64,000 bases of DNA, taken from assembly GCF_026340565.1 (NCBI RefSeq), contig NZ_JAPEPB010000001.1, positions 7,414,001 to 7,478,000 of the forward strand, written 5' to 3'. This DNA comes from Kitasatospora sp. NBC_01287 (lineage in GTDB: Bacteria > Actinomycetota > Actinomycetes > Streptomycetales > Streptomycetaceae). Shown piece by piece: positions 41,105 to 50,698 of the stretch (the first letter of the stretch is position 1; each line of letters opens with the position of its first letter). The notes beneath the pieces are model-generated. The model was given only the letters and a program-made list of their open reading frames with translations. It had not been told where the DNA came from and did not search any database. The position numbers and the translations under genes are program-made.

Positions 41105-42025
41105 CTACCCGACCAGGCGGCGGCGCCACTCCAGCGGCTTCACCTCGATGGCGCGGTGCGGGTCGCCGTTCCAGGCCACGGGAAGCCCGACCTGCGCCAG
41201 TGCCGCCGCGACCTCCCGACCGACGGCCGTCGTCGTCTCGGCCGAGCTGTCGAAGCCGCCGTAGTGCAGCGTCAGGCCGCGGCCGGCCGCGGCCGCGTCG
41301 GTGGACTGGGAGTGGAAGTAGACGAAGCCGCGGGCCGTGGGGGAGCCGGCGTCGCCGATCTCGGCCTGGCCGCAGGAGTGACAGCAGGTGAAGTGCTCCC
41401 GGGCGGTGAGGCCGGCGGCCTCCAGCGCGCAGAAGGCCCGGGTCAGGCGCTCGGGACCGGTCTCGCCCACCCAGCCGGACTGCTCGGCGACCCGCTCCAG
41501 CCAGAGCCGGTCGACCAGGTGCCGGGCCTGCGCGCGCGAGACCGGGCGGTGCTCGCCGGAGACCAGGTGGTCCTCCGCGAGTTCGGTCAGCTCGGCCCTG
41601 GTCGCGTAGCCGCCGACGAGCACCTCGCGGATACGCTCTTCGAGCTGCTCGCGGTCGCCCTCGTCGAGGACGAGCGGCGGCACGGGGTCGGGGACCGGGC
41701 CCAGCTCCACCTCGGTCCAGGACAGCCCGGCGTCCCAATCGGGCTCCCGGCGCGCCCAGCCGGCCATCGCGACGGCCACCGCCCCCGGGCCCGCGAGCCG
41801 GGTCTGGTACTGGCACTGGGGATCGCCGTCGCGATGCTCCAACGTGTAGTCGCCCTCGGACTCGTGCCAGACCTGGACGAAGACGTCGGGCAGGTCGGGG
41901 ATCTGGCGGACCACCAGGAAGCGGTCGTCGCCGGAGCCGATCCGCTGGACCAGAGCGGTGAGCTCCGCCGCGGACGGCCGCAGGTGCCGCTGCCCGTTCT
42001 CGGTGGTGATGATGATCGCCAGCAT
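41105..42025 (-). CDS. Uncharacterised protein, DUF6891-like C-terminal domain
   Basis: A 306-aa cytosolic protein in two parts. The N-terminal 100 residues (MLAIIITTENGQRHLRPSAA) resemble the beta-rich start of Imm1-like proteins; the C-terminal domain (about 145-306) contains HFTCCHSCGQAEIGD and GFVYFHSQSTDAAAAG, features I associate with DUF6891. The Cys-Cys-His-x2-Cys motif may bind metal. No toxin gene is adjacent, so an immunity role is only a thought. The ATG at 42025 was preferred to the in-frame start 30 bp upstream because of the conserved-looking N-terminus. Confidence 0.65.
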   Translation of the reverse strand: MLAIIITTENGQRHLRPSAAELTALVQRIGSGDDRFLVVRQIPDLPDVFVQVWHESEGDYTLEHRDGDPQCQYQTRLAGPGAVAVAMAGWARREPDWDAGLSWTEVELGPVPDPVPPLVLDEGDREQLEERIREVLVGGYATRAELTELAEDHLVSGEHRPVSRAQARHLVDRLWLERVAEQSGWVGETGPERLTRAFCALEAAGLTAREHFTCCHSCGQAEIGDAGSPTARGFVYFHSQSTDAAAAGRGLTLHYGGFDSSAETTTAVGREVAAALAQVGLPVAWNGDPHRAIEVKPLEWRRRLVG

Positions 42026-42291
42026 GCCGCCCACTCTGGCACAGGCCACTGACACTCATGGTCGCGTGGCCGCCCGTGGGTCTCCGGTGGTCGCGGCTCC
42101 GCCACTGACAGAGGTCCTGCTGACGTGGTGCCATCCGACTCTCCGTGCGATCCCCTGCGTTTGGCCCCGTGCCCCGTGCCCCGTGCCGTTCGGCGCGACC
42201 GTGGGAGCGAGCCGCCACGCGGGGCAGCGCCCGGCCGGGCGGACCACCCGCCGGATCACTTGCCGGGCCACCCACCGACTCACCCACCGGC

Positions 42292-42900
42292 TCACCCGCC
42301 GAAGTCCGGCACCCGGTCCAGCATCGCGAGCCGGGCGTTGGCCGTCCGGATGCTGCCGCAGAGCACCTGGGCGCCTCCGATCCGGTACTCCTCCCCGCTC
42401 CCGCTCGCCTGCAGCACCGCGCCCTGCAGCGAGGTGTACGACGTGTCCGTCAGGTCGCTCCTGCGTAGGTCCCGCACCACGATCAGCTTGCGCAGCAGGT
42501 CGCCGGCGCCCGGCGGGGTGGCCAGTGCCTTGCGCTGGTCGTCCGTCAGCCTGCCGAAGGCGGCGTCGTCCGGGGCGAAGACGGTGACGTTGTCCATCGA
42601 GTCGAGGAGGTCCTTGGCCCTGGCGGTCCTGATCAGCGCGGACATCGCGGTCAGGTCCTTGGCCTGGTCGATCGCGGTGAGCACCGGGCCGCGGCCCATC
42701 GACTCCAGGCTGCCGGGGCCGTCGGCGGGCAGCGCGGCGCAGCTACGGCCGGACGGCTCCTCCGGCGGCGGCGGTCCGGCCGCCGCCAGACCGCCACCGC
42801 CATCACCGCCGCCCGCGCCCGCGCAGCCCGTGAGCGGGAGGAGGGCGAGAGCGAGGGCGAGGCCCGCGAGCAGGGCGGAGCGGGTCGTGCGACGGCGCAT
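42292..42900 (-). CDS. Fasciclin-domain lipoprotein
   Basis: A 202-aa lipoprotein. The signal ends LLPLTGCAG (lipobox); a Gly/Pro linker follows, then a FAS1 domain (about 70-200) with NVTVFAPDDAAFGRL and DLLRKLIVVRDL, the two family hallmarks. FAS1 proteins act in adhesion at the cell surface. Length is that of a single-domain member. The spacer 42056-42291 downstream contains only Pro/Thr-type CACC-rich repeats. Confidence 0.85.
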   Translation of the reverse strand: MRRRTTRSALLAGLALALALLPLTGCAGAGGGDGGGGLAAAGPPPPEEPSGRSCAALPADGPGSLESMGRGPVLTAIDQAKDLTAMSALIRTARAKDLLDSMDNVTVFAPDDAAFGRLTDDQRKALATPPGAGDLLRKLIVVRDLRRSDLTDTSYTSLQGAVLQASGSGEEYRIGGAQVLCGSIRTANARLAMLDRVPDFGG

Positions 42901-42984
42901 GGCGGAGGTCCTCCTCGGGGCGGGACCGGGACGAATCGGCCCGATACGCCAGATAGTGACACTCCGTCAAGGCGCCGCACGGGA

Positions 42985-43008
42985 GGTCGGGGCCGCAGCG
43001 GCCCGACC
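42985..43008 (-). terminator. Hairpin after the aminopeptidase gene
   Basis: GGTCGGGGCCGC/GCGGCCCGACC forms a stem with one bulged G and a 1-nt loop, just past the stop of the minus-strand aminopeptidase gene. Confidence 0.45.
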
Positions 43009-43009
43009 G

Positions 43010-44455
43010 TCACCCGAGCAGCGTCCCCATCCACTCCTCGATTCCGGCCACCGTGCGGGGCAGCGCGCTCGACATCAGCTGTGCGCCGTCCTCGGTGATC
43101 ACCAGGTCGTCCTCGATCCGCACCCCGATGCCGCGCAGCTCCAGCGGCAGCGTCTCGTCGTCGGGCTGCAGATAGAGGCCGGGCTCGACCGTCAGCACGT
43201 GGCCGACCGCCAGCTCCCCGTCCAGGTAGGTCTCCGCCCTGGCCTTGGCGCAGTCGTGCACGTCCAGGCCGAGCATGTGCCCGCTGCCGCAGAGCGTGTA
43301 GCGGCGGTAGAGGCCGCTGTCCTCGCGCAGCGCCTGCTCGGCGGGGACGCGCAGCACGCCCCAGTCGGCCAGGCCTTCGGCGATCACCCGCATCGCCGCC
43401 TCGTGGAAGTCGCGGTAGCGGGCACCGGGGCGCAGCGCGGCGATGCCCGCGTCCTGGGCAGCCAGCACCAGCTCGTAGACCTGGCGCTGGACGGGGGAGA
43501 AGGTGCCGCTGAGCGGCAGGGTGCGGGTGATGTCGGCGGTGTAGAGGGTGTCGCTCTCCACCCCGGCGTCCAGCAGCAGCAGCTGGTTCGGGTCGAGCGC
43601 GCCGTCGTTGCGGATCCAGTGCAGCACGTCGGCGTGCGCGCCGGAGGCGGCGATGGTCTCGTAGCCGGTGCCGTTGCCCTCGGCGCGGGCCCGCAGGTTG
43701 AAGATGCCCTCGATCCACCGCTCGCCGCGCCGGTGGCGCAGCGCGGTGGGCAGCGCGCGCGCCACGTCCTCGAAGCCCAGGACGGTGTGGTTGACGGCCA
43801 GTTGCAGCTGCTCGACCTCCCAGGCGTCCTTGATCAGCCGCAACTCGCTCAGTACGGTGGCGAGTCGGGCGTCGCCACCGCCCGCGTGCAGCCCGTCCAC
43901 CACCGGGTCGACGCCGCCGAGCAGTCGCACCGTCCCCTGGCGGCCGGTCAGCACCTTCTCCAGGCCGTCCAGGTGCTCCACCCGCAGGCCGGTCAGCCGG
44001 CCGGCCTCGGCCAGGTCGGGGCGCCGGCCGACCCAGAGCTCGCCGTAGCGGCGGTCCCGGTAGAACTCCTCGCTGATGCCGTCGCGCGGCGAGCGCGGCC
44101 GCAGGTAGAGGACCGGCTCGTGCCCCTCGCCGCCGTCGGGCTCCAGCACCAGCACGTTGCCGACCTGGTCCTCGCCGGTCAGGCCGGTCAGCCAGGTGAA
44201 GGCGCTGTGCGGGCGGAAGCGGTAGTCGCAGTCGTGGCTGCGCACCTTGAGCTGGCCGGCCGGCACGACCAGCCGCTCGCCGGGGAACGCGGCGGAGAGC
44301 CTGGTGCGGCGTGCGGGCATCACGTCGTAGCCGGGAACGAGTTCGGTCTCGGGCAGCGGGGTGGCGCTCCACGAGGTGGCCATGAAGGCCGCGAGTGCGG
44401 GGGAGACGGGGAGGTCGTGGCTCCCGGTGTTGGCGGAGGGGATGGGCTGGGTCAC
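43010..44455 (-). CDS. Xaa-Pro aminopeptidase (M24B metallopeptidase)
   Basis: A 481-aa cytosolic peptidase that removes the residue before proline. The N-terminal domain (about 30-190) precedes a pita-bread domain with metal ligands in LLLDAGVESDTLYTADITRT (two Asp), GSGHMLGLDVHD (His), LTVEPGLY (Glu) and GVRIEDDLVIT (Glu). GTG at 44455 chosen because GGAG lies 8 nt upstream; the frame extends further without support. It is divergent from a peptide ABC transporter, so it may cleave imported proline peptides. That would also supply the hydroxyproline island. Confidence 0.9.
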   Translation of the reverse strand: MTQPIPSANTGSHDLPVSPALAAFMATSWSATPLPETELVPGYDVMPARRTRLSAAFPGERLVVPAGQLKVRSHDCDYRFRPHSAFTWLTGLTGEDQVGNVLVLEPDGGEGHEPVLYLRPRSPRDGISEEFYRDRRYGELWVGRRPDLAEAGRLTGLRVEHLDGLEKVLTGRQGTVRLLGGVDPVVDGLHAGGGDARLATVLSELRLIKDAWEVEQLQLAVNHTVLGFEDVARALPTALRHRRGERWIEGIFNLRARAEGNGTGYETIAASGAHADVLHWIRNDGALDPNQLLLLDAGVESDTLYTADITRTLPLSGTFSPVQRQVYELVLAAQDAGIAALRPGARYRDFHEAAMRVIAEGLADWGVLRVPAEQALREDSGLYRRYTLCGSGHMLGLDVHDCAKARAETYLDGELAVGHVLTVEPGLYLQPDDETLPLELRGIGVRIEDDLVITEDGAQLMSSALPRTVAGIEEWMGTLLG

Positions 44456-44571
44456 GGCGCGACTCCTTCGGCGGCCTGCGGACAGTGGCACTGAGCTGGG
44501 CTTATGTCCTTGCGGTGAACGGGGATTGACGGTCCGTTCGGACACATCTGGGTAACGGGGCGGTCGATCCC

Positions 44572-44600
44572 TTGCCTGTGCAATTTCACATTACTATGTT
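44572..44600 (+). promoter_or_regulatory. Promoter of the peptide ABC transporter operon, with GntR-like site E
   Basis: TTGCCT (44572-44577), a 17-nt spacer and TATGTT (44595-44600) form the clearest promoter in the window. In the spacer, the minus strand at 44589-44578 reads GTGAAATTGCAC, 10 of 12 identical to site C of the hydroxyproline island. Confidence 0.6.
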
Positions 44601-44705
44601 ACGGGTCACACCTCGGGCGAGGCCAGCCCCCAAGCCCCGACCGCTACCGCGCCACACCGCGCCATCCACCAATCCCGCCGGACCCCCCCCTTTGCGGAGA
44701 GCAAC

Positions 44706-46439
44706 ATGACCAGGCGTACCCACGTCGCCCTCGCGGCAGCGATCGCGGCGACACTGACCCTCGGCCTCGGAGCCTGTTCGAGCACCGGCAGCGGTTCGAG
44801 CGCGGACGAGAAGAGCCTCACCACCGCGGGTGACGGCATCATCGGCGGCACCCCGGTCAAGGGCGGCACCCTGCACGTGCTGGCCGACCAGGACTTCTCC
44901 GACCTCGACCCGACCCGCAACTGGGTCGAGCCGGAGATGGACTTCGGCATCCGCACCCTCTACCGCACGCTGACCACCTTCAAGGCCGAGCCGGGCGCGG
45001 GCGGCGAGCAGATCGTCCCGGACATGGCCACCGACCTGGGCGAGCCGAGCGACGGCGACAAGACCTGGACCTTCCACCTCAAGGACGGCCTCAAGTACGA
45101 GGACGGCTCGCCGATCGTCGCCCAGGACATCAAGTACAACGTCGAGCGCTCCTTCTCGCCCGACCTGCCCGGCGGCCCGGAGTACGCCAAGACCTACCTC
45201 GACGCGCCGGCCGACTACCAGGGCCCGCTCAAGGGCCAGGACCTGCCGAGCACCGCGATCGACACGCCGGACGCCAAGACCATCGTCTTCCACCTCAAGC
45301 GCCCGGTGGCCGAGTTCGGCTACACCGTCACGCTGCCCACCTTCGCCCCGGTGCCCAAGGCCAAGGAGGCCGGCGCCGACTACGCCAACCACCCGTTCTC
45401 CTCCGGGCCCTACAAGATCCAGAGCTACGACCGGGGCAAGCAGCTGGTGCTGGTCCGCAACACCTACTGGGACCAGTCCACCGACCCGGTCCGCAAGGCC
45501 TACCCCGACAAGATCGTGGTGGACCAGACGCTCAGCCCCACCAACGTGGCCGACCGGCTGATCGCCAACCAGGGCGACGACCAGAGCGCCATCGCCTACG
45601 CGGACCTCGACCCCTCCAAGGTCAGCAGCGTGATCACCGACCCGAGCGTCAAGGCCCGCCTGGTCAGCGAGAACTCCAACTGCGACGCGCTGCTGGACAT
45701 GGACACCAGCAAGGCGCCGTTCAACAACCAGAACCTGCGCCTGGCGGTCGAGTACGCGATCGACAAGGGCGCCTACCAGGCGGCCGTCGGCGGCCCGGCG
45801 CTGGCCGACATCGCCACCACCCTGCTGCCGCCGGAGATCACCGGGGGCACCTCGGTGGACCACTTCAAGATCCCGGTGGGCGGCGACCTCGACAAGGCCA
45901 AGCAGTACCTGGCGGCCGGCGGTGCCCCGAACGGCTTCTCCACCACCCTCACCGTCGCCAGTTCCGAGGAGCAGCGCGCCGAGTCGCTGCAGGCCTCGCT
46001 CAAGCGGGTCGGCATCAACGTCACCATCAACGCGGTGGACGCCTCGGTCGCCTACTCGGTGGAGGGCAACAAGAACACCCAGACCGGCCTCTCGGTGGGC
46101 GGCTGGTGCCCCGACTACCCGTCGGCGTCCACCTTCCTGCCGATGATGTTCGACAGCCGGATCATCACCGACACCGGCAACCAGGGCAACGTCAGCCGCT
46201 TCAACGACCCGGCGGTGGACGCCGAGATGGACCGGATCGCCGGCCTGACCGACGTCACCGCGGCCAACCAGGCCTGGCAGGCGCTGGACGCCAAGATCAT
46301 GGACGAGGCGCCGGCCGTCCCGCTCACCTGGCAGAAGAAGCCGCTGCTGGTCGGCTCCAACATCGCCGGGGCGTTCGCCGCGCCGGTCTGGTCGGCGCAG
46401 ATCGACTACGCCACCGTCGGCCTCAAGTCGCTGAAGTGA
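44706..46439 (+). CDS. Peptide ABC transporter substrate-binding lipoprotein (family 5)
   Basis: A 577-aa extracellular binding protein. The signal peptide ends LGLGACSS, a lipobox. The family 5 architecture is clear: KGGTLHVLADQDFSDLDPTR, DGLKYEDGSPIVAQDIKYNV, HPFSSGPYKIQSYDRGKQLV and a typical C-terminal lobe. It delivers di- or oligopeptides to the permeases encoded downstream. ATG with GGAGAG upstream. First gene of a five-gene operon. Confidence 0.92.
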   Translation: MTRRTHVALAAAIAATLTLGLGACSSTGSGSSADEKSLTTAGDGIIGGTPVKGGTLHVLADQDFSDLDPTRNWVEPEMDFGIRTLYRTLTTFKAEPGAGGEQIVPDMATDLGEPSDGDKTWTFHLKDGLKYEDGSPIVAQDIKYNVERSFSPDLPGGPEYAKTYLDAPADYQGPLKGQDLPSTAIDTPDAKTIVFHLKRPVAEFGYTVTLPTFAPVPKAKEAGADYANHPFSSGPYKIQSYDRGKQLVLVRNTYWDQSTDPVRKAYPDKIVVDQTLSPTNVADRLIANQGDDQSAIAYADLDPSKVSSVITDPSVKARLVSENSNCDALLDMDTSKAPFNNQNLRLAVEYAIDKGAYQAAVGGPALADIATTLLPPEITGGTSVDHFKIPVGGDLDKAKQYLAAGGAPNGFSTTLTVASSEEQRAESLQASLKRVGINVTINAVDASVAYSVEGNKNTQTGLSVGGWCPDYPSASTFLPMMFDSRIITDTGNQGNVSRFNDPAVDAEMDRIAGLTDVTAANQAWQALDAKIMDEAPAVPLTWQKKPLLVGSNIAGAFAAPVWSAQIDYATVGLKSLK

Positions 46440-46455
46440 TACGGGGATCCCAAGC

Positions 46456-47409
46456 ATGACCGCCGCACTCCAGAAGACCGGTGAACCGGTCGAACTGACG
46501 GACCATCAGGAGACGCTGTCGCCCTGGAGGTTGACCTGGCGCCGGCTGCGCCGTGACAAGGCGGCGCTGTTCGGTCTCGGCCTGATCCTGTTCTTCGTGC
46601 TGGCCGCGCTCCTGGCCCCGGTGCTCACCGCGATCAGCGGCCACGGGCCGGCCGACACCGACGGGAAGGCCATCGACCCCTATCTCGGCGGGCTGCCGCG
46701 CGGCAGCCTGGGCGGGATGAGCCCCTCGCACTGGCTCGGCGTCGAGCCGATGCTCGGCCGCGACATCTTCGCCCGCCTGCTCTACGGCGCGCGGATCAGC
46801 CTGCTGGTCGCGTTCAGCGCCGCCGTGCTGATCACCGTGATCGGCGTGGTGCTCGGCGGGGTGGCCGGCTACTTCGGCGGCCGGGTGGACGCGGTGATCA
46901 GCCGGTTCATGGACATCATGATGTCCTTCCCGAGCCTGATCTTCATGATCGCGCTGCTCTCGGTGGTGCGGGACGCCAACCGGGTCCTGCTGCTGATCCT
47001 GGTGATGACCCTCTTCACCTGGCCCTACATCGCCCGGGTGATCCGCGGGCAGACCATCTCGCTGCGCCACCGCGAGTACATCGAGGCGGCCCGGGCCAGT
47101 GGCACCGGCAGCGCGCGGATCCTGTTTACCGAGGTGCTCCCCAACCTGACCGGGACGATCATCGTCTACCTGACGCTGGCCATCCCCAACCTGATCGGAG
47201 CCGAGGCCGGTCTGACCTACCTGGGTGTGGGGGTCCGCCCGCCCACCCCCTCCTGGGGGCAGATGATCTCCGACTCCTCGCTCTACTACAAGGTCGACCC
47301 GATGTTCTTCGTCCTGCCCTGCGCCTGCCTCTTCCTCGTGGTACTGGCCTTCACCCTGCTCGGTGACGCGCTGCGCGACGCCCTGGATCCCAAGGGCGGT
47401 CGCGGATGA
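46456..47409 (+). CDS. Peptide ABC transporter permease (DppC-like)
   Basis: A 317-aa permease with an N-terminal OppC extension (LTWRRLRRDKAALFGLGLI), six membrane helices and the EAA loop EAARASGTGSARILFTEVLP (about 214-233). It forms the membrane channel with the next gene's product. The stop overlaps the next ATG by 4 bp. Confidence 0.92.
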   Translation: MTAALQKTGEPVELTDHQETLSPWRLTWRRLRRDKAALFGLGLILFFVLAALLAPVLTAISGHGPADTDGKAIDPYLGGLPRGSLGGMSPSHWLGVEPMLGRDIFARLLYGARISLLVAFSAAVLITVIGVVLGGVAGYFGGRVDAVISRFMDIMMSFPSLIFMIALLSVVRDANRVLLLILVMTLFTWPYIARVIRGQTISLRHREYIEAARASGTGSARILFTEVLPNLTGTIIVYLTLAIPNLIGAEAGLTYLGVGVRPPTPSWGQMISDSSLYYKVDPMFFVLPCACLFLVVLAFTLLGDALRDALDPKGGRG

Positions 47410-48395
47410 TCGCCTACGTGGTCCGCCGGCTGTTCGGCATCGCCGGCACCCTGCTGGTGATCTGCGCGGTCACCTTCGTCATCTTCTACCTGCTGCCCAC
47501 CGACCCCGCGGTGACCTTCTGCGGCAAGGACTGCCCGCCCGACCGGGTCGCCGAGGTGCGCCAGCAGATGGGGCTGAACGCCCCGCTGCTGGTCCAGTTC
47601 GCCCGCTACGTGCTGGCCATCTTCGCCGGCCGCACCATGGGCAGCGGCCAGTACGTGGTGCACTGCGGCTTCCCCTGCTTCGGCTACTCCTTCCAGAGCG
47701 GGCGGCCGGTCTGGGACCTGATCATGGACCGGCTGCCCACCAGCGTCTCGCTGGCGATCGGCGCGGCCGTGGTCTGGATGCTGCTCGGCCTCGGCGTCGG
47801 CGTGGTCTCCGCGCTGCGCCGCAACAGCTGGGTCGACCGCACCCTGATGGTCGCCACCATCGGCGCGGCGGCGGTGCCGGTCTACTTCACCGCGATGATC
47901 CTGCTCTACTTCGTGGTCGTGGTGCTCGGGCTGCTGCCCTTCCCCAGCTACGTCGCCTTCACCGCCGACCCGATCGGCTGGGTGCAGAACCTGATCCTGC
48001 CGTGGATCACCCTGGCCCTGGCCACCGCCGCGATGTACGCGCGGATGACCCGCAGTTCGGTGATCGAGACCCTGGCCGAGCCCTTCGTGCGCACCGCGCG
48101 GGCCAAGGGGCTGCGCGAACGCAAGGTGGTCGGCAAGCACGGACTGCGCCCGGCGCTGACGGCGGTGGCCACCATGCTCGGCATGGACCTGGGCTCCCTG
48201 CTGGCCGGCGCGATGATCACCGAGTCGCTGTTCAGCCTGCCGGGCGTCGGCAAGCTCTTCGCCGACTCGCTGCACAAGGCGGACCAGCCCGTGGTGATGG
48301 GCATCACGCTGCTGGCCTCCTTCTTCATCGTCAGCTCCAACCTGGTCGTGGACCTGCTCTACGCCTGGATCGACCCGAGAGCGAGGCTTTCGTGA
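47406..48395 (+). CDS. Peptide ABC transporter permease (DppB-like)
   Basis: A 329-aa permease. MIAYVVRRLFGIAGTLLVI is the DppB-type first helix; an external loop has three Cys (VTFCGKDCPPDR and a later pair HCGFPCFGY), unusual and possibly disulfide-linked. The EAA loop is FVRTARAKGLRERKVVGKHG. Coupled at both ends by 4-bp overlaps. Order C then B is the reverse of the usual dppBC arrangement. Confidence 0.92.
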   Translation: MIAYVVRRLFGIAGTLLVICAVTFVIFYLLPTDPAVTFCGKDCPPDRVAEVRQQMGLNAPLLVQFARYVLAIFAGRTMGSGQYVVHCGFPCFGYSFQSGRPVWDLIMDRLPTSVSLAIGAAVVWMLLGLGVGVVSALRRNSWVDRTLMVATIGAAAVPVYFTAMILLYFVVVVLGLLPFPSYVAFTADPIGWVQNLILPWITLALATAAMYARMTRSSVIETLAEPFVRTARAKGLRERKVVGKHGLRPALTAVATMLGMDLGSLLAGAMITESLFSLPGVGKLFADSLHKADQPVVMGITLLASFFIVSSNLVVDLLYAWIDPRARLS

Positions 48396-49372
48396 CGCTG
48401 CTTCAGGTCCGCGATCTCGCGGTCGAGTTCAACACCGCCGAGGGGGTGGTGCAGGCGGTCAAGGGCGTCGACTTCGACGTCGAGCGCGGCCGGACCCTGG
48501 GCATCGTGGGGGAGTCCGGCTCCGGCAAATCGGTCACCTCGCTGGCCGTGATGGGCCTGCACCGGGGTGCCGCCGTCACCGGCTCGGTCGACTTCGACGG
48601 CACCGAGCTGATCGGCGCGCCGGACGAGACGGTGCGCCGGCTGCGCGGCCGCCGGATGGCGATGATCTTCCAGGACGCGCTCACCGCGCTGCACCCCTAC
48701 TTCACCATCGGCGACCAGATCGCCGAGGCGCACCGCGAGCACTTCGGCTCCGGCCGCAAGGCCTCCTGGGCCCGCGCGGTGGAGGTGCTCGGTGACGTGG
48801 GCATCCCCGAGCCGGCCCGCCGCGCCGGGGAGTACCCGCACCAGTTCTCCGGCGGCATGCGCCAGCGCGCCATGATCGCGCTCGCGCTCTCCTGCGAGCC
48901 CGAGCTGATCATCGCCGACGAGCCGACCACCGCCCTGGACGTCACCGTGCAGGCCCAGGTGCTCGACCTGCTGATGCGGCTCAAGGACGAGCGGGGGCTC
49001 GGCATCATCATGATCACCCACGACCTGGGGGTGATCGCCAGGGTGGCCGACGAGGTACTGGTGATGTACGGCGGCGCGGCCGTCGAACAGGCGGACGTGG
49101 ACGCGCTCTTCACCGCGCCCAGGCACCCCTACACCCGCGGCCTGCTGGACTCGCTGCCCAACCTGGAGGGGGCCGAGGGCCAGGCGCTGCGCGCCATCCC
49201 CGGCTCGCCGCCCTCGCTGCTCGCGCCGCCGGCCGGCTGCGCCTTCCACCCGCGCTGCCCCGTCTACGCGGCCGCCCCGCAGGCGGCCTGCACGGGAGCC
49301 CGACCGCCGCTGCGGCAGGTGGCGCCGGACGGGCACCGCAGCGCCTGCGTACACGTGGAGGTGACGACATGA
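48392..49372 (+). CDS. Peptide ABC transporter ATP-binding protein (DppD-like)
   Basis: A 326-aa ATPase. Walker A VGESGSGKS, signature FSGGMRQRAMIAL, Walker B LIIADEPTTALD, and the oligopeptide-transporter C-terminal region with the Cys motif FHPRCPVYAAAPQAAC. That motif is typical of OppD/DppD and may bind a metal cluster. The GTG start overlaps the DppB-like stop by 4 bp. Confidence 0.93.
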   Translation: MTLLQVRDLAVEFNTAEGVVQAVKGVDFDVERGRTLGIVGESGSGKSVTSLAVMGLHRGAAVTGSVDFDGTELIGAPDETVRRLRGRRMAMIFQDALTALHPYFTIGDQIAEAHREHFGSGRKASWARAVEVLGDVGIPEPARRAGEYPHQFSGGMRQRAMIALALSCEPELIIADEPTTALDVTVQAQVLDLLMRLKDERGLGIIMITHDLGVIARVADEVLVMYGGAAVEQADVDALFTAPRHPYTRGLLDSLPNLEGAEGQALRAIPGSPPSLLAPPAGCAFHPRCPVYAAAPQAACTGARPPLRQVAPDGHRSACVHVEVTT

Positions 49373-50346
49373 CAGCTCCGCTGCTGACCGTGCGAGACCT
49401 GGAGATGACCTTCCCCGGGCCGCGCGAGGGGCTGCGCCGGGGGCCCGGGGTCAAGGCGGTGGACCGGCTCAGCTTCGAGGTGCGGGCGGGCGAGACGCTC
49501 GGCCTGGTCGGCGAGTCCGGCTGCGGCAAGTCCACCACCGGGCGGATGCTGGTGCGGTTGCTCGACCCGACCGGGGGGCAGGTCGACTTCCAGGGCCAGG
49601 ACATCACCCGGCTCGGACAGCGGGCGCTGCGGCCGCTGCGCGGCAAGCTGCAGATCATCTTCCAGGACCCGTTCGCCTCGCTGAACCCCCGGCAGACGGT
49701 GCAGCAGATCATCGCGGCACCGCTGCGCGCCCAGGGCCTGGGGGCGGCCGCGATCCGCCGCGAGGTGCGGGAGCTGGTGGGCCTGGTGGGCCTGGCCCCC
49801 GAGCACCTGGAGCGCTACCCGTACCAGTTCTCCGGCGGCCAGGCGCAGCGGATCGGCATCGCCCGGGCGCTGGCCACCCGGCCCGCGCTGGTGGTCGCCG
49901 ACGAGCCGGTCTCCGCGCTGGACGTCTCCATCCAGGCGCAGATCGTGGGCCTGCTGGAGCGGCTGCAGCGCGAGCTGGGGGTGGCGTACCTGTTCATCGC
50001 GCACGACCTGGCGGTGGTCAAGCACCTCAGCCACCGGGTCGCGGTGATGTATCTGGGGCGGATCGTCGAGATCGGCGACAAGGCACAGGTGTACGGCAAC
50101 CCCGCGCACCCGTACACCAAGGCGCTGCTCTCCGCGGTGCCGCTGCCCGATCCGGCCGCCGAGCGGGCCAGGGAGCGGATCGTGCTGCTCGGTGACCCGC
50201 CCAGCCCCGCGAACCCGCCGGCCGGCTGCACCTTCCACCCCCGCTGTGCCAAGGCGCAGCAGCTCTGCCGCACCGAGGCGCCGCTGCTGACCATCACCAC
50301 GGGTCCGGGCCAGCGGCAGGTCGCCTGCCACTTCCCCGAGGCCTGA
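49369..50346 (+). CDS. Peptide ABC transporter ATP-binding protein (DppF-like)
   Basis: A 325-aa ATPase that pairs with DppD. Walker A VGESGCGKSTTG, signature FSGGQAQRIGIARAL, Walker B LVVADEPVSALD, and the C-terminal FHPRCAKAQQLC. Last gene of the operon; a strong terminator follows 65 bp after the stop. ATG overlaps the DppD-like stop. Confidence 0.93.
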   Translation: MTAPLLTVRDLEMTFPGPREGLRRGPGVKAVDRLSFEVRAGETLGLVGESGCGKSTTGRMLVRLLDPTGGQVDFQGQDITRLGQRALRPLRGKLQIIFQDPFASLNPRQTVQQIIAAPLRAQGLGAAAIRREVRELVGLVGLAPEHLERYPYQFSGGQAQRIGIARALATRPALVVADEPVSALDVSIQAQIVGLLERLQRELGVAYLFIAHDLAVVKHLSHRVAVMYLGRIVEIGDKAQVYGNPAHPYTKALLSAVPLPDPAAERARERIVLLGDPPSPANPPAGCTFHPRCAKAQQLCRTEAPLLTITTGPGQRQVACHFPEA

Positions 50347-50410
50347 GCGGGCCGGCCCCAGGGGCGGCAAGCCTGAGGGAGCGCCGCGGCGCCGACCCTC
50401 CCACCGACCC

Positions 50411-50456
50411 CCGGCCGGGCGCAGCGGGGAACCCACTGAGGGCTGCGCCCGGCCGG
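50411..50456 (+). terminator. Terminator of the peptide ABC operon
   Basis: A perfect 15-bp stem (50411-50425 and 50442-50456) with a 16-nt loop. Confidence 0.8.
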
Positions 50457-50523
50457 GATCCACCTCGCGGCCGGCCCCCATCCCGGGGCCGGCCGCGCCG
50501 CCGTGCGGCCTCGGAACCCCGAG

Positions 50524-50660
50524 CCGCACAGCACCACCGCACAGCACCACCGCACAGCACCACCGCACAGCACCGCACCGCACAGCACCGCACCGCAGCA
50601 CGGCGCCACAGCACCGCACAGCACCACCGCGCCACCGCACCCGCACCACAGCACCGCGCC
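50524..50660 (+). repeat. CGCACAGCACCAC minisatellite before the GH36 gene
   Basis: About ten degenerate copies of a 12-13-bp unit (CGCACAGCACCAC, CGCACAGCACCG) occupy the rest of the 352-bp spacer. No promoter is obvious in it, so the GH36 gene may start from within or just after the array. Confidence 0.85.
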
Positions 50661-50698
50661 GCGGCAACGCTTCTGAAGCACCAGGAAAGGCAGTCACC

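Noticed and set aside
50524..50660. Repeat array resembling a CRISPR
   Set aside because: Units are 12-13 bp and contiguous with no spacers, and there are no cas genes; it is a minisatellite.
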